Below are positions 5,713 to 14,425 of a stretch of DNA of 52,584 nt, in pieces. Within the stretch, counting starts at the first letter, position 1; each line of letters begins with the position of its first letter. The position numbers and the translations under genes are program-made. The stretch is from Sulfurovum sp. (lineage in GTDB: Bacteria; Campylobacterota; Campylobacteria; Campylobacterales; Sulfurovaceae), in assembly GCA_023955225.1 (NCBI GenBank), contig JAGSGJ010000010.1, positions 1-52,584 of the forward strand, in the 5' to 3' direction. The notes under the pieces are model-generated. The model did no database searches and was not told the DNA's origin. It saw only the letters and a list, made by a program, of their open reading frames with translations.

Positions 5713-7527
5713 TTTGGAGTTCTTCTTATCTCTTGCTGTTCTTTTTCTTTCATTCGCATCCAACGATTTTTTACGAATTCTTACAGAAAGAGGCGTAATT
5801 TCGATAAGTTCATCATCTTCAATCCACTCCATTGCCGACTCTAGTGTCACTGCTCTTGGTGTAACAAGCTTTATCGCATCATCTGAACCTGATGTTCTCA
5901 TGTTTGTCAATGCTTTACCTTTAAGCGGATTCACATCAAGGTCTCCAGGTCTTGCAGACTCACCGATAACCATACCTGCATATACTTTCTCTTGTGGGCT
6001 AATGAACATAGTACCTCTTGACTGAAGGTTAAAGATAGAGAAGGCTACTGCTTCACCATTATCCATAGATACTAGTGCGCCTGCCGTTCTGCTTTCAACT
6101 GAACCTGTATACGCTCTGTACTCCAAATAAGAGTGGTTCATGATACCTTCTCCTTTAGTGTCTGTCAAAAATTCATTTCTAAATCCAATAAGTCCACGTG
6201 CAGGTATCTCAAATTCTAACCTAATAGTACCATCTGGCATAGGGGTAAGTGAAGTCATATTTGCTTTTCTTTTACCTAGTTTTTCAATAGCAACACCTTG
6301 GAATTCTTCAGGAACATCTACTACTAAGTGCTCAAATGGCTCCATTTTTACACCATCTTCTTCTTTAGTTACAACTTCTGGACGTGCCAGCATGAACTCA
6401 AAACCTTCACGTCTCATGTTCTCTGCCAAAATACCGATCTGAAGCTCACCACGACCAGAAACCTTGAAAGAGGCATCGCCCATTGGTTCCATACGCATTG
6501 CGATGTTTGTTTCCATTTCTTTATCAAGACGCTCTTTGATCTTGTTAGAAGTTACATGTTTACCTTCTTGCCCTGCCAAAGGTCCGTTGTTTACAGACAA
6601 GATAACTGAAAGTGTAGGCTCTTCAACATGCATAGGATCTAGTGGAACAGGATTTTGTGCGTCACATACAGAGTCACCTACGTCGATGTCGTTAAATCCT
6701 GCAATTGCAACAATATCACCCGCTTCAGCTTCTTGGATCTCAATACGCTCAAGACCTTTAAATCCGATAAGTTTAGAGATACGGCTTTTTGATTTTGCTC
6801 CACATGCTTTTACAAGAAGATACTCATCACCTTTTTTCACTTTACCATTAAAGATACGTGTAATACCAATACGCCCAACAAAGTTGTCAGAGTCAAGTGT
6901 AAATACCTGTGCTTGTGTATCTTCATCTGGTGAACCAACAGGGTATGGTACTTTTGTAAGAATTGCTTCAAACAATGGTGTCATATCTTTGTTTTCATCT
7001 TCCATTTCCCATTTAGCATAACCATCACGTGCAGCTGCATAAAGTACTGGGAATTCAAGTTGCTCTTCATTTGCTTCAAGTGCCACAAGAAGGTCAAAGA
7101 CTTCGTCCATTACTCTGTCCGGATCTGAACCGTCTTTATCGATCTTGTTGATAACAACAACAGGGATAAGCCCAAGTGCAATCGCTTTTTTCAAAACGAA
7201 TTTAGTTTGAGGCATAACACCTTCTTGTGCATCTACCAAAAGAAGTACACCATCTACCATTTTAAGAACACGTTCCACTTCACCACCAAAATCGGCGTGA
7301 CCAGGAGTATCGATAATGTTGATCTTGTGATCACCATATACAATAGCGGTATTTTTAGAAAGAATCGTAATTCCTCTTTCTTTTTCAATAGCATTAGAGT
7401 CCATCGCTCTTTCTTGTACTTCTTGGTGTGCTGCATATGTACCAGACTGCTGAAGGAGTTCATCTACCAGTGTTGTTTTACCGTGGTCAACGTGTGCGAT
7501 AACCGCAATGTTTTTAATTTTTTGCAT
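5710..7527 (-). CDS. typA: Translational GTPase TypA/BipA
   Basis: A ribosome-associated GTPase of the EF-G family that helps 50S subunit assembly and growth under stress. The 605 residues match the family length. G-motifs are visible: G1 AHVDHGKTT (residues 10-18), G2 RGITI (50-54 region), G3 DTPGHADF and G4 NKIDK. The BipA-specific C-terminal segment with GLIGFRNEFLTDTKGEGIMNH and the ITPLSVRIRKK tail is present. The start ATG 7527 follows aggac. It is transcribed alone from a TATAAT at 7573-7578. Confidence 0.97.
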   Translation of the reverse strand: MQKIKNIAVIAHVDHGKTTLVDELLQQSGTYAAHQEVQERAMDSNAIEKERGITILSKNTAIVYGDHKINIIDTPGHADFGGEVERVLKMVDGVLLLVDAQEGVMPQTKFVLKKAIALGLIPVVVINKIDKDGSDPDRVMDEVFDLLVALEANEEQLEFPVLYAAARDGYAKWEMEDENKDMTPLFEAILTKVPYPVGSPDEDTQAQVFTLDSDNFVGRIGITRIFNGKVKKGDEYLLVKACGAKSKSRISKLIGFKGLERIEIQEAEAGDIVAIAGFNDIDVGDSVCDAQNPVPLDPMHVEEPTLSVILSVNNGPLAGQEGKHVTSNKIKERLDKEMETNIAMRMEPMGDASFKVSGRGELQIGILAENMRREGFEFMLARPEVVTKEEDGVKMEPFEHLVVDVPEEFQGVAIEKLGKRKANMTSLTPMPDGTIRLEFEIPARGLIGFRNEFLTDTKGEGIMNHSYLEYRAYTGSVESRTAGALVSMDNGEAVAFSIFNLQSRGTMFISPQEKVYAGMVIGESARPGDLDVNPLKGKALTNMRTSGSDDAIKLVTPRAVTLESAMEWIEDDELIEITPLSVRIRKKSLDANERKRTARDKKNSK

Positions 7528-7572
7528 AAAATGTCCTAAAATAAAGCTTTACGCCCTATGTAATTTTCGCGA

Positions 7573-7578
7573 ATTATA
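7573..7578 (-). promoter_or_regulatory. -10 element of typA
   Basis: TATAAT on the minus strand, 45 bases upstream of the typA start. No clear -35 is visible. The rest of the gap to dgt (7579-7681) holds an 8-bp inverted repeat CATACATG/CATGTATG (about 7644-7680) that may end dgt transcription. Confidence 0.5.
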
Positions 7579-7681
7579 CCCAAAATTTACTATATAAAAG
7601 ATTTTTATGTAAAAAAGTATCTAAAGTTCATCAATATCCTGTCATACATGCGTAAAAACAAGTACTATAGTTTCATGTATG

Positions 7682-8785
7682 TTAGAGTGAAAACCCATAC
7701 ATTTCATGATAGGTCTTCATCGCATAACGGTCTGTCATAGCTGCGATATAATCAGCGATAACCCGCTCTTTTGTGCGTACTTCAAACAACTCTTTTTGAT
7801 GGGGAGGAAGAAGATCTATATCTTCAGTAAATGCTGTGTACAATCCTTGAATACACTGTTTTCCTGCATGCATTTTACGTACAATTTTTTGATGTTTGTA
7901 AAGTTTTTGATGGAGTAGTTTTTTGAGTTTTTTAAGCTGTGTTTCTGTCTCTTTAGAAAAGCCTACCGGCAACGTCTCTTGTGCATCCATAGTCACACAG
8001 ATAGGTACGTCCTGTCGATATTTTTTTGCACCTTCTCTTGAGTTTTCTATAAAATCTTCTACCAGCATCTTGATCAAACCTGCCACAAAACGATGTCTGT
8101 AGAGTGTATCATCTCTTTTGATACCTTCATTTTGTACCGCTTCATCCACTCTCAAACAAAGTGCATCTTTTAAGAGGTCATCAAATGCAATAAGTCCATA
8201 TTTGATACCGTCATCAATATCATGTGAAGTATAGGCAATCTCATCTGCATGATCTACTACCATCGCCTCAAGTGATGGGTGTTTCTCTAGATTAAAACGG
8301 GTGTCTAATCCGTCTAAAAAAGGTTTTTTATACGGGTATGAGTGCTTGAGTACCCCTTCGAGCGTAGCAAATGTGAGGTTAAGTCCATCAAACTCTTTGT
8401 ACCGTTTTTCCAACTTAGTTAAAACCCTAAAAGACTGAAAATTATGTTCAAAGCCCAAAGGTCTACCGTCTGCTTTTAGAAGTTTATCTAACTCATCACC
8501 GCCCACATGCCCGAAAGGTGTATGCCCCAGATCATGTGAAAGTGCAATGACTTCTGCAAGGGTCTCATTCAGTTCCAACATACGTGAAAGTGTTCTGGCT
8601 ATCTGACTTACTTCAAGTGAATGAGTTAAGCGCGTACGAAAGTAGTCACCTTCATGATTTAAAAAAACCTGTGTTTTATACTCTAGCCGTCTAAAAGAGC
8701 TGCAGTGAACCACTCTGTCTCTGTCTCTTGCATAAGGGTCTCTAAAATCTTCTTCGAAAGAAAAAAAACGTTCATTGGGTTGCAT
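7682..8785 (-). CDS. dgt: dGTPase-like HD-domain triphosphohydrolase
   Basis: Removes triphosphate from dNTPs, mainly dGTP in characterised members, and so influences dNTP pools. Residues 31-41 show the family motif FRRLEYKTQVF. The HD metal site is made of H55, H84-D85 (SHDLGHTPFGH) and a downstream Asp in VDHADEIAYTSHDIDD. At 367 residues it belongs to the shorter, broad-specificity group. It is divergent from thyX, a natural pairing around dNTP supply. The start follows aaagg 7 bases upstream. Confidence 0.93.
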   Translation of the reverse strand: MQPNERFFSFEEDFRDPYARDRDRVVHCSSFRRLEYKTQVFLNHEGDYFRTRLTHSLEVSQIARTLSRMLELNETLAEVIALSHDLGHTPFGHVGGDELDKLLKADGRPLGFEHNFQSFRVLTKLEKRYKEFDGLNLTFATLEGVLKHSYPYKKPFLDGLDTRFNLEKHPSLEAMVVDHADEIAYTSHDIDDGIKYGLIAFDDLLKDALCLRVDEAVQNEGIKRDDTLYRHRFVAGLIKMLVEDFIENSREGAKKYRQDVPICVTMDAQETLPVGFSKETETQLKKLKKLLHQKLYKHQKIVRKMHAGKQCIQGLYTAFTEDIDLLPPHQKELFEVRTKERVIADYIAAMTDRYAMKTYHEMYGFSL

Positions 8786-8809
8786 GTTTGTACCTTTACT
8801 TTATAGTGA

Positions 8810-8815
8810 TATAAT
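8810..8815 (+). promoter_or_regulatory. -10 element of thyX
   Basis: TATAAT 33 bases before the thyX start codon, in the 63-bp gap shared with divergent dgt. No convincing -35. Confidence 0.5.
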
Positions 8816-8848
8816 TGTATCAAAATAAATTAGTATGCGCAGGGTAGA

Positions 8849-9685
8849 ATGATGGAAAAAATAGAAATGTATCATATTGAATACGAAAAGCCAAAAGTCA
8901 CACTTTTACAACAATCTGGCCTTGGTGTTGCAGAGATCGCAGCAAGAACATGTTACGACAGTTTTGAGAACAGTGAAAATGAATGTGTTAAGAATGCAAT
9001 GAATGATTTAGACACCGATGCTATCAATGACATCAATGATTCTGATCTGCTTTCAAACCTTGCCTGGGTACATCACCATCACTCTATCATCGAGCATGCC
9101 ACGTTAAGCTTTTTGGTGCAGGGAACTTCAAGAGGGGTACTCCAGGAACATGCGAGACATAGACTTCAAGCCATTTCTGTAAGAAGTACACGTTATACGA
9201 TGTCAAGTGTCATTAATGCTTTTGTGGCTTCACTTGAAAATGAAGACGGGTTTAACTTCTTTTTAAAAACACTGCTTACTTTAAACCTCTTTGTCATTAT
9301 AGATAAAGCGTATTTGAGCATAGAGATCAGATCTATCTATGACAAGTTCTTTTTCCAATATCAAAAAAATGATGATTTTATACACTCTGCAGTAGCTAAA
9401 TCATCACTTCCTTTTCTGGAAGAAAATAAAGGGAATGCTGATGCACTATTTACCGCATTACAAAATGGAAAGAAAAAAAGAAATGTGGGAGATGGATTTA
9501 AACACATAGTTTCAGATAACTGGAAAGTAGATATGGTGGTCACTTTTAACATCAGAAGTCTCAAAAACTATTTTGACCTCAGAGATTCTGGAGCGGCATG
9601 GTTCCAGATACAATGGCTGGCTGAAGAAATGAAAAAGGTAACCCCTGTAAAATATCTGAAACTCATCGATAAAAAATATAAGTAA
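8849..9685 (+). CDS. thyX: FAD-dependent thymidylate synthase
   Basis: Makes dTMP from dUMP using methylenetetrahydrofolate with FAD as reductant, replacing ThyA. The ThyX signature RHR-x7-S is exact in ARHRLQAISVRSTRYTM (about residues 102-118), preceded by the HHHHSIIEHATLSF block. The 278 residues are longer than classic 220-250 residue ThyX proteins, with an insert in the middle, as often seen in Campylobacterota. Two adjacent ATG codons (8849, 8852) can serve as start. It is monocistronic. Confidence 0.95.
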   Translation: MMEKIEMYHIEYEKPKVTLLQQSGLGVAEIAARTCYDSFENSENECVKNAMNDLDTDAINDINDSDLLSNLAWVHHHHSIIEHATLSFLVQGTSRGVLQEHARHRLQAISVRSTRYTMSSVINAFVASLENEDGFNFFLKTLLTLNLFVIIDKAYLSIEIRSIYDKFFFQYQKNDDFIHSAVAKSSLPFLEENKGNADALFTALQNGKKKRNVGDGFKHIVSDNWKVDMVVTFNIRSLKNYFDLRDSGAAWFQIQWLAEEMKKVTPVKYLKLIDKKYK

Positions 9686-9716
9686 TTTTTAAAAGCACAA
9701 ATTATTTCCTTTACAT

Positions 9717-9745
9717 TTGACATGAATGACTATTTACCATATAAT
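9717..9745 (+). promoter_or_regulatory. Consensus sigma-70 promoter of the outer membrane protein gene
   Basis: TTGACA 9717-9722 and TATAAT 9740-9745 are separated by exactly 17 bases. Most promoters in this window lack a -35, so this suggests a very highly expressed gene. Confidence 0.8.
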
Positions 9746-9776
9746 GAAATATTAAATTTAAATATAAGGAAAAAGT

Positions 9777-10421
9777 ATGAAAAAGTTTACACTTTCGGTA
9801 GTAACGGTTTTGGCAATGAGTACACTTGCAATAGCAGGTGGAGATATCGCACCGGTTGAACCGGTAGTTGAAGTAGAAGCTCCTATCGATGATAGTAGTT
9901 TTTATGTAGGTTTAGGTTATTCAGCTATGAATATGAATAATGATGCTGCACTAAGAGTAACAGCACCCGGTTTTGGAGTTAATCTACTCTCTTGGAGTCC
10001 TAATGCAGATATATCAGGTGATGCCTTAAGCCTGATTGCAGGTTATAATTTTAACAAATACATTGGGGTGGAAGGAAGATATTCTGCTACTTTTGGTGAC
10101 TTGACCTTCGACAATGGTACAGAAACAGATTATAATGGAGACATGTCAAATATTGCTCTCTATCTAAAACCGATGTATCCGATGGGTGGGATAACACTTT
10201 ATGGATTACTTGGATATGGTGAAGTCACAGTTGAAGATGACTTTACTGAATATTCAGAGAGTGGTTTCCAATGGGGCCTTGGTGCCAGTTATGCAATGAC
10301 AGAAAATATAGGCATCTTCGTAGACTACACAACACTCTATGATGACACTGGATTTGATACAGTTACTATTGGTGATTACAAAGTTGATTCAATCAACTTT
10401 GGTCTTACCTATACATTCTAA
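9777..10421 (+). CDS. Outer membrane beta-barrel protein (OmpA/OprF-N-like porin)
   Basis: A 214-residue secreted protein. A signal peptide is visible (MKKFTLSVVTVLAMSTLAIA, cleavage near residue 20), followed by a short Pro/Val/Glu-rich linker and then alternating amphipathic strands. It ends in YTF, the terminal Phe typical of barrels inserted by BamA. It looks like an eight-stranded barrel of the OmpW/OprF-N type, but which subfamily I cannot say. The ribosome-binding site is aagga. A consensus promoter and a following hairpin mark it as a strong single-gene unit, probably an abundant surface protein. Confidence 0.85.
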   Translation: MKKFTLSVVTVLAMSTLAIAGGDIAPVEPVVEVEAPIDDSSFYVGLGYSAMNMNNDAALRVTAPGFGVNLLSWSPNADISGDALSLIAGYNFNKYIGVEGRYSATFGDLTFDNGTETDYNGDMSNIALYLKPMYPMGGITLYGLLGYGEVTVEDDFTEYSESGFQWGLGASYAMTENIGIFVDYTTLYDDTGFDTVTIGDYKVDSINFGLTYTF

Positions 10422-10425
10422 AAAA

Positions 10426-10447
10426 AGCTAAGCCTACAGGCTTAGCT
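10426..10447. terminator. Hairpin after the outer membrane protein gene
   Basis: AGCTAAGCC and GGCTTAGCT form a perfect 9-bp stem with a TACA loop, 5 bases after the stop codon. The A-run precedes rather than follows the stem on the plus strand, so the U-tract is better on the minus strand. It is still likely to end or stabilise this transcript. Confidence 0.6.
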
Positions 10448-10511
10448 CCATATAAATACTCTATCTGAGTTTACTTATCCTTGCTACTATTAAACTTACA
10501 CTAAATTTCAC

Positions 10512-10517
10512 TATAAT
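10512..10517 (+). promoter_or_regulatory. -10 element of the L,D-transpeptidase gene
   Basis: TATAAT 39 bases upstream of the proposed TTG start. No clear -35. Confidence 0.45.
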
Positions 10518-10555
10518 ACATTTTCATAATACTTTTAATTTTTGGAGCACTTTTT

Positions 10556-12262
10556 TTGCGTTTTTTTACTCTACTGATATTTTTACTATTTACACTAAAT
10601 ACACTTCATGCAGAAGCACTTTCCATAGAAAACATCTCTGCCCATATCCAAAAGGGACTCCAAACACGTATCAAGGGTCAAAATAAACCTATTATAGAAA
10701 ACATTTATACCCAAACGGGAAATAAACCTTTATGGATAGGCAGTCAAAATAAAACAAAAACCAGTCATCTGATACAAGCACTCAATGATCCTCTTTTTAA
10801 CTATAAAAATAAATCATTTGATCAAACATCTATTAAACATCTCTTTTATCAGCTTGATAATGGAGAGATACGTCAAAATAAACAAGCCGCAGCCTATGCA
10901 AAACTTGACCTTGTACTTACCAGCTCTATGGTACGTTTAGTGCGATTTATAGTCCAAGGTGATGTAGACTGGAACCTTGTACAAGAAAAACTGAACACCC
11001 TTGAAGAAAGTGATGATATTGCAGCCAGATGGGAAATGACGCCTAAAGTATTTCCCGATGATGATGAACTCATATCTGCCATAGAAAATGACACTATTTT
11101 TGAGTATTTAACTTCTCTTATTCCTATGGAAACACGCTACAGAAAGCTTGTCAAACTTCTTAAAGCTTATCGTGTGATGGATAAATTCCCAAAGATCAAA
11201 TATTACAAAAAGTCTTTAAAATTAGGCGACAGTTCAAGTCGTGTTAAAGAGATAAAAAAACGTCTGCAGATCTCTGGAGATTACCCAAAAAATGCGCCTA
11301 TCAACTCTAAGTTTGATCAAACACTCAAAAATGCTGTCATCAATTACCAGAAACGTTATCTACTTAAAGTAAACGGCATGGTAGACAAGACTATGACCTA
11401 TTATCTAAACCAACCTGCAAAAAATAATATACAGGCCATCATTACAAATTTGGATAAAACAAAACTCTACCCAAAAGAATTTGAAGAGGAATATGTTGAA
11501 GTAAATATTCCTGATTTTAATCTTCGGTATTATAAAGACCATGAACAGATCATGAAGAAAGGTCTTGTAGTAGGGCGCATAGACAGACCCACCCCTCTTT
11601 TTTCTAATGGCATACGTTATATGGTACTTAATCCCACATGGACCATCCCTGATAATCTTATAAAAAGAGATCTGATCTCTGTGCTTAGAGAAAATCCTAT
11701 GTATCTAGAAGAGAACAATATACATGTATTTAAAGGTAAAAAAGAGATAAATATAACCCAAGAGATGCTGGACCCTTATGAAAAAAGTGAAAAACCTGTT
11801 CCCTATCGTTTTGTACAGTTCCCTGGTGAAACGAATGCACTTGGGCGTGTAAAATTTATGTTCCCTAATAAATATGCTGTCTACCTGCATGATACAGATA
11901 ATAAATCGCTACTCTCACGACGCTATAAAATCTATAGTTCCGGCTGTATGCGTGTAGAAAAACCTTTTGATCTTGTAAATACATTGCTTGAACATACAAG
12001 AAAGAGTTATTCACAAAGTCAAATAGACGAAATACTTGAAAGCAACGAAGCAACGATTATTGGTCTTAAACGGATTATACCAGTTCATATCATTTACTTT
12101 ACTGTCTATGAAGAAGATGGGCTGGCTTATTTTAAAAATGATATCTATTTGTATGATAAGATCATTGAAGAGTCAGTTGTAGGTAATAAAAAGTCTACAT
12201 TTACCATACCCAAAAAACGTATGATCTCTGTAAAGAAAAACGCTCAACCACTTTCTAATTAG
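10556..12262 (+). CDS. L,D-transpeptidase (YkuD domain, YcbB-like)
   Basis: A periplasmic peptidoglycan enzyme that forms or trims L,D crosslinks. The 568 residues contain a signal peptide (about 1-19, ending LHAE), an N-terminal helical region with the TGNKPLWI motif of YcbB-type proteins (residues 53-61), a peptidoglycan-binding-1-like module (about 222-285) and the YkuD domain (about 315-480). The catalytic set is visible: His445 in YLHDTD and Cys464 in YSSGCMRVE. The start is TTG 10556, 8 bases after ggag; no ATG or GTG gives a signal peptide. The 3' end overlaps convergent ruvC by 8 bases. Confidence 0.9.
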   Translation: MRFFTLLIFLLFTLNTLHAEALSIENISAHIQKGLQTRIKGQNKPIIENIYTQTGNKPLWIGSQNKTKTSHLIQALNDPLFNYKNKSFDQTSIKHLFYQLDNGEIRQNKQAAAYAKLDLVLTSSMVRLVRFIVQGDVDWNLVQEKLNTLEESDDIAARWEMTPKVFPDDDELISAIENDTIFEYLTSLIPMETRYRKLVKLLKAYRVMDKFPKIKYYKKSLKLGDSSSRVKEIKKRLQISGDYPKNAPINSKFDQTLKNAVINYQKRYLLKVNGMVDKTMTYYLNQPAKNNIQAIITNLDKTKLYPKEFEEEYVEVNIPDFNLRYYKDHEQIMKKGLVVGRIDRPTPLFSNGIRYMVLNPTWTIPDNLIKRDLISVLRENPMYLEENNIHVFKGKKEINITQEMLDPYEKSEKPVPYRFVQFPGETNALGRVKFMFPNKYAVYLHDTDNKSLLSRRYKIYSSGCMRVEKPFDLVNTLLEHTRKSYSQSQIDEILESNEATIIGLKRIIPVHIIYFTVYEEDGLAYFKNDIYLYDKIIEESVVGNKKSTFTIPKKRMISVKKNAQPLSN

Positions 12263-12740
12263 GTTTCTTTCTCATCTTCACTCTTTGTAGATGTGTCAAT
12301 GCGATGGCCATCGCATCTGTAATGTCTAAAGGTTTTATCTCCTTTTTGATACCAAACAGCCTTTTTACCATAAATGCTACTTGTTCTTTAGTAGCTTTTC
12401 CATTTCCTGTCACTGCTTTTTTTACTTGTAATGCAGTGTATTCATAGAAATAACCTACCTCTTGAAGTATTTTTAAAGAGAGTGCCCCTCTAAACTGTGC
12501 AAGCTTTAAAACTGACTGGGGATTGAAAGCAAAAAAGATATCTTCAATAGCTACTTCATCTACCTTATGTGCCTTTAAAATGATGTCTATCCCCTCTACA
12601 AGCTCTATGATCTGTTCTTGCAGCTCTTTCCCTTTAATTTTGAGTAAACCTGCTTCAACAAGTGAAAACTTTTTCCCATCCCAATGTACGATGCAGTACC
12701 CTAAATTACGGCTTCCGGGGTCTATTCCTAAAATATTCAT
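12255..12740 (-). CDS. ruvC: Holliday junction endonuclease RuvC
   Basis: Resolves Holliday junctions together with RuvAB. The 161 residues carry the four acidic catalytic positions in usual context: D7 in LGIDPGSRNLGY, E in VAIEDIFFAFNPQS, and the two Asp of PLDITDAMAIALTH near the C-terminus. Length is normal. The start codon lies inside the first DnaA box of the origin region, so ruvC transcription begins within oriC. The gene overlaps the end of the L,D-transpeptidase gene tail to tail. Confidence 0.95.
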   Translation of the reverse strand: MNILGIDPGSRNLGYCIVHWDGKKFSLVEAGLLKIKGKELQEQIIELVEGIDIILKAHKVDEVAIEDIFFAFNPQSVLKLAQFRGALSLKILQEVGYFYEYTALQVKKAVTGNGKATKEQVAFMVKRLFGIKKEIKPLDITDAMAIALTHLQRVKMRKKPN

Positions 12741-12877
12741 TCACACCTTTGTTCACATAGTGAATAAAATTATTCAACTCTGTTTGATAACGCTATTTTA
12801 GCTTAAGTTGGCTAAAATGTCATAAGTTATTCACATTAGAAATTTTAACTCTTTAAAACTGTGAAATTTTATTCACA
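12737..12877. other. oriC, upstream DnaA-box cluster (oriC1-like)
   Basis: Between ruvC and dnaA I count TCATTCACA 12737-12745, TTGTTCACA 12749-12757, an inverted TTATTCACT 12759-12767, and perfect TTATTCACA at 12827-12835 and 12869-12877. The stretch is AT-rich and lacks genes. Together with the cluster downstream of dnaA this matches the bipartite origin organisation described for Helicobacter pylori. Box positions are read directly; origin function is inferred. Confidence 0.75.
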
Positions 12878-12905
12878 CATTTAAAAATATCAAAGGCATG
12901 AACAG

Positions 12906-14240
12906 ATGAATATAGGACAAAAAGTACTTTTTGAACTGAAAAAAGAGATCGCTGAAGTAGAATATGAGAGATATATTAAAAACCTTATCTATGATACCAA
13001 ACGTTCCCGAAGTAATATTGTCTATTTTAATGCCCCAAATATGATCATCGCAAAATGGATCAAAAGTAAATATACTAATAAACTTGAACATCTTTTTGAA
13101 CTGCAAAACGAAATAAAACCGGAAATAGAAATCACAGTAGGCAAACAAAGTCAACAAAGTTCAAGTCATGTTGTAAAACAGAGCAGCGAAAAAAGCCACT
13201 CTAAAAGTACCTATCTTAACCCTTCTTTGACCTTTGAAAGTTTTATTGTAGGAAATTCCAACCAGTTTGCCTATACTACGGCAAAATCCGTAGCAGAAAA
13301 ACCTGGAAGACAGTATAACCCTCTTTTTCTCTATGGTGGTGTTGGACTCGGGAAAACCCATCTTCTTCAAGCCATAGGTAATTATCATATAGATCTTGGT
13401 AAAACCGTTATTTATACTACCTTAGAACAATTTATGAACTCTTTTACTTCTCATCTGCGTTCTCAAACGATGGATAGGTTTAGAGATAAATTTAGAGAGT
13501 GTGATTTACTGCTTATCGATGATATACAATTTCTAAGTAGAAAAGAACAAACACAAGAAGAGTTTTTTCACACTTTTAACGAACTCTATAACAGTAATAA
13601 ACAAATCGTTATTACTTCAGACAGACAACCCAATAAAATCGCTGGACTTGTAGATAGACTAAGAACCCGTTTTGAAATGGGACTTATGGCAGATATACAA
13701 CCACCCGGACTGGAAACAAAAATTGCCATCATTCAAAAAAAATGTGAGCTTGACGGTATTCGGCTCGATAATGAAATAGTCAATTACATCGCTACAAATA
13801 TGGGTGATAATATACGTGAGATAGAAGGAACCATTATCAAACTCAACGCTCTCTCTTCTATGCTTAACCAGGAAATAACCCTTGATTTTGCACAAAATGC
13901 CATAAAAGATCAACTTAAAGAGAAAAAAGAGAATATTACTATAGATGAAATTGTAAAGATTATTTCTAGAGAACTGAATATTAAACCTTCTGATATGAAA
14001 TCTAAAAAACGTACTAAAAATATTGTAAATGCAAGAAGAATTGCTATTTATTTGGCTAGAAATCTTACACCAAATTCTATGCCTCAAATTGCTGTATATT
14101 TTGGAATGAAAGACCATACAGCCATTTCACATGCTATGAAAAAAATAAATGAAATCATAGACAATGATGAGAATTTTAAAGTTATTTTAGAGGAACTCTC
14201 CAACAAAGTAAATACTCAGACCCAAAATGACATACTATAA
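12906..14240 (+). CDS. dnaA: Chromosomal replication initiator DnaA
   Basis: Binds DnaA boxes and melts the origin. The 444 residues show domain I (1-80), a short Ser/Gln-rich linker (80-105), AAA+ domain III with Walker A GGVGLGKTH (144-152) and Walker B LLLIDDIQF, and C-terminal domain IV with the DnaA signature (IAVYFGMKDHTAISHAMKKI region, split across about residues 390-410). Length is normal for Campylobacterota. The start follows aggcatgaacag. Flanking DnaA-box clusters on both sides suggest autoregulation. Confidence 0.98.
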   Translation: MNIGQKVLFELKKEIAEVEYERYIKNLIYDTKRSRSNIVYFNAPNMIIAKWIKSKYTNKLEHLFELQNEIKPEIEITVGKQSQQSSSHVVKQSSEKSHSKSTYLNPSLTFESFIVGNSNQFAYTTAKSVAEKPGRQYNPLFLYGGVGLGKTHLLQAIGNYHIDLGKTVIYTTLEQFMNSFTSHLRSQTMDRFRDKFRECDLLLIDDIQFLSRKEQTQEEFFHTFNELYNSNKQIVITSDRQPNKIAGLVDRLRTRFEMGLMADIQPPGLETKIAIIQKKCELDGIRLDNEIVNYIATNMGDNIREIEGTIIKLNALSSMLNQEITLDFAQNAIKDQLKEKKENITIDEIVKIISRELNIKPSDMKSKKRTKNIVNARRIAIYLARNLTPNSMPQIAVYFGMKDHTAISHAMKKINEIIDNDENFKVILEELSNKVNTQTQNDIL

Positions 14241-14284
14241 ACTATTTTAATACATAGAAAACTTGAATAAAAAAAAGATATAAT

Positions 14285-14371
14285 TTTAAAAGTGAATAAA
14301 TGTGAATGTTCAAAAAAATTTAGGCATTCACTTAAACAACGGTCACACAAGCAATAAAGTAGTTTTTCACA
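14285..14371. other. oriC, downstream DnaA-box cluster (oriC2-like)
   Basis: In the dnaA-dnaN gap I see inverted TTATTCACT 14291-14299, inverted ACATTCACA 14301-14309, GCATTCACT 14324-14332 and TTTTTCACA 14363-14371. An A/T-only stretch (about 14243-14290) next to it would suit the unwinding element, which in H. pylori lies on this side of dnaA. The dnaN start at 14426 follows aagga. Confidence 0.6.
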
Positions 14372-14425
14372 TATTCATGTCATGCTACTACTACGTACTA
14401 ATATTATTAAAAATAAGGAAAGTCA

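Noticed and set aside
5639..6025. Plus-strand open frame of 128 codons over the end of typA
   Set aside because: It is the antisense shadow of typA plus the structured intergenic element, without a ribosome-binding site.
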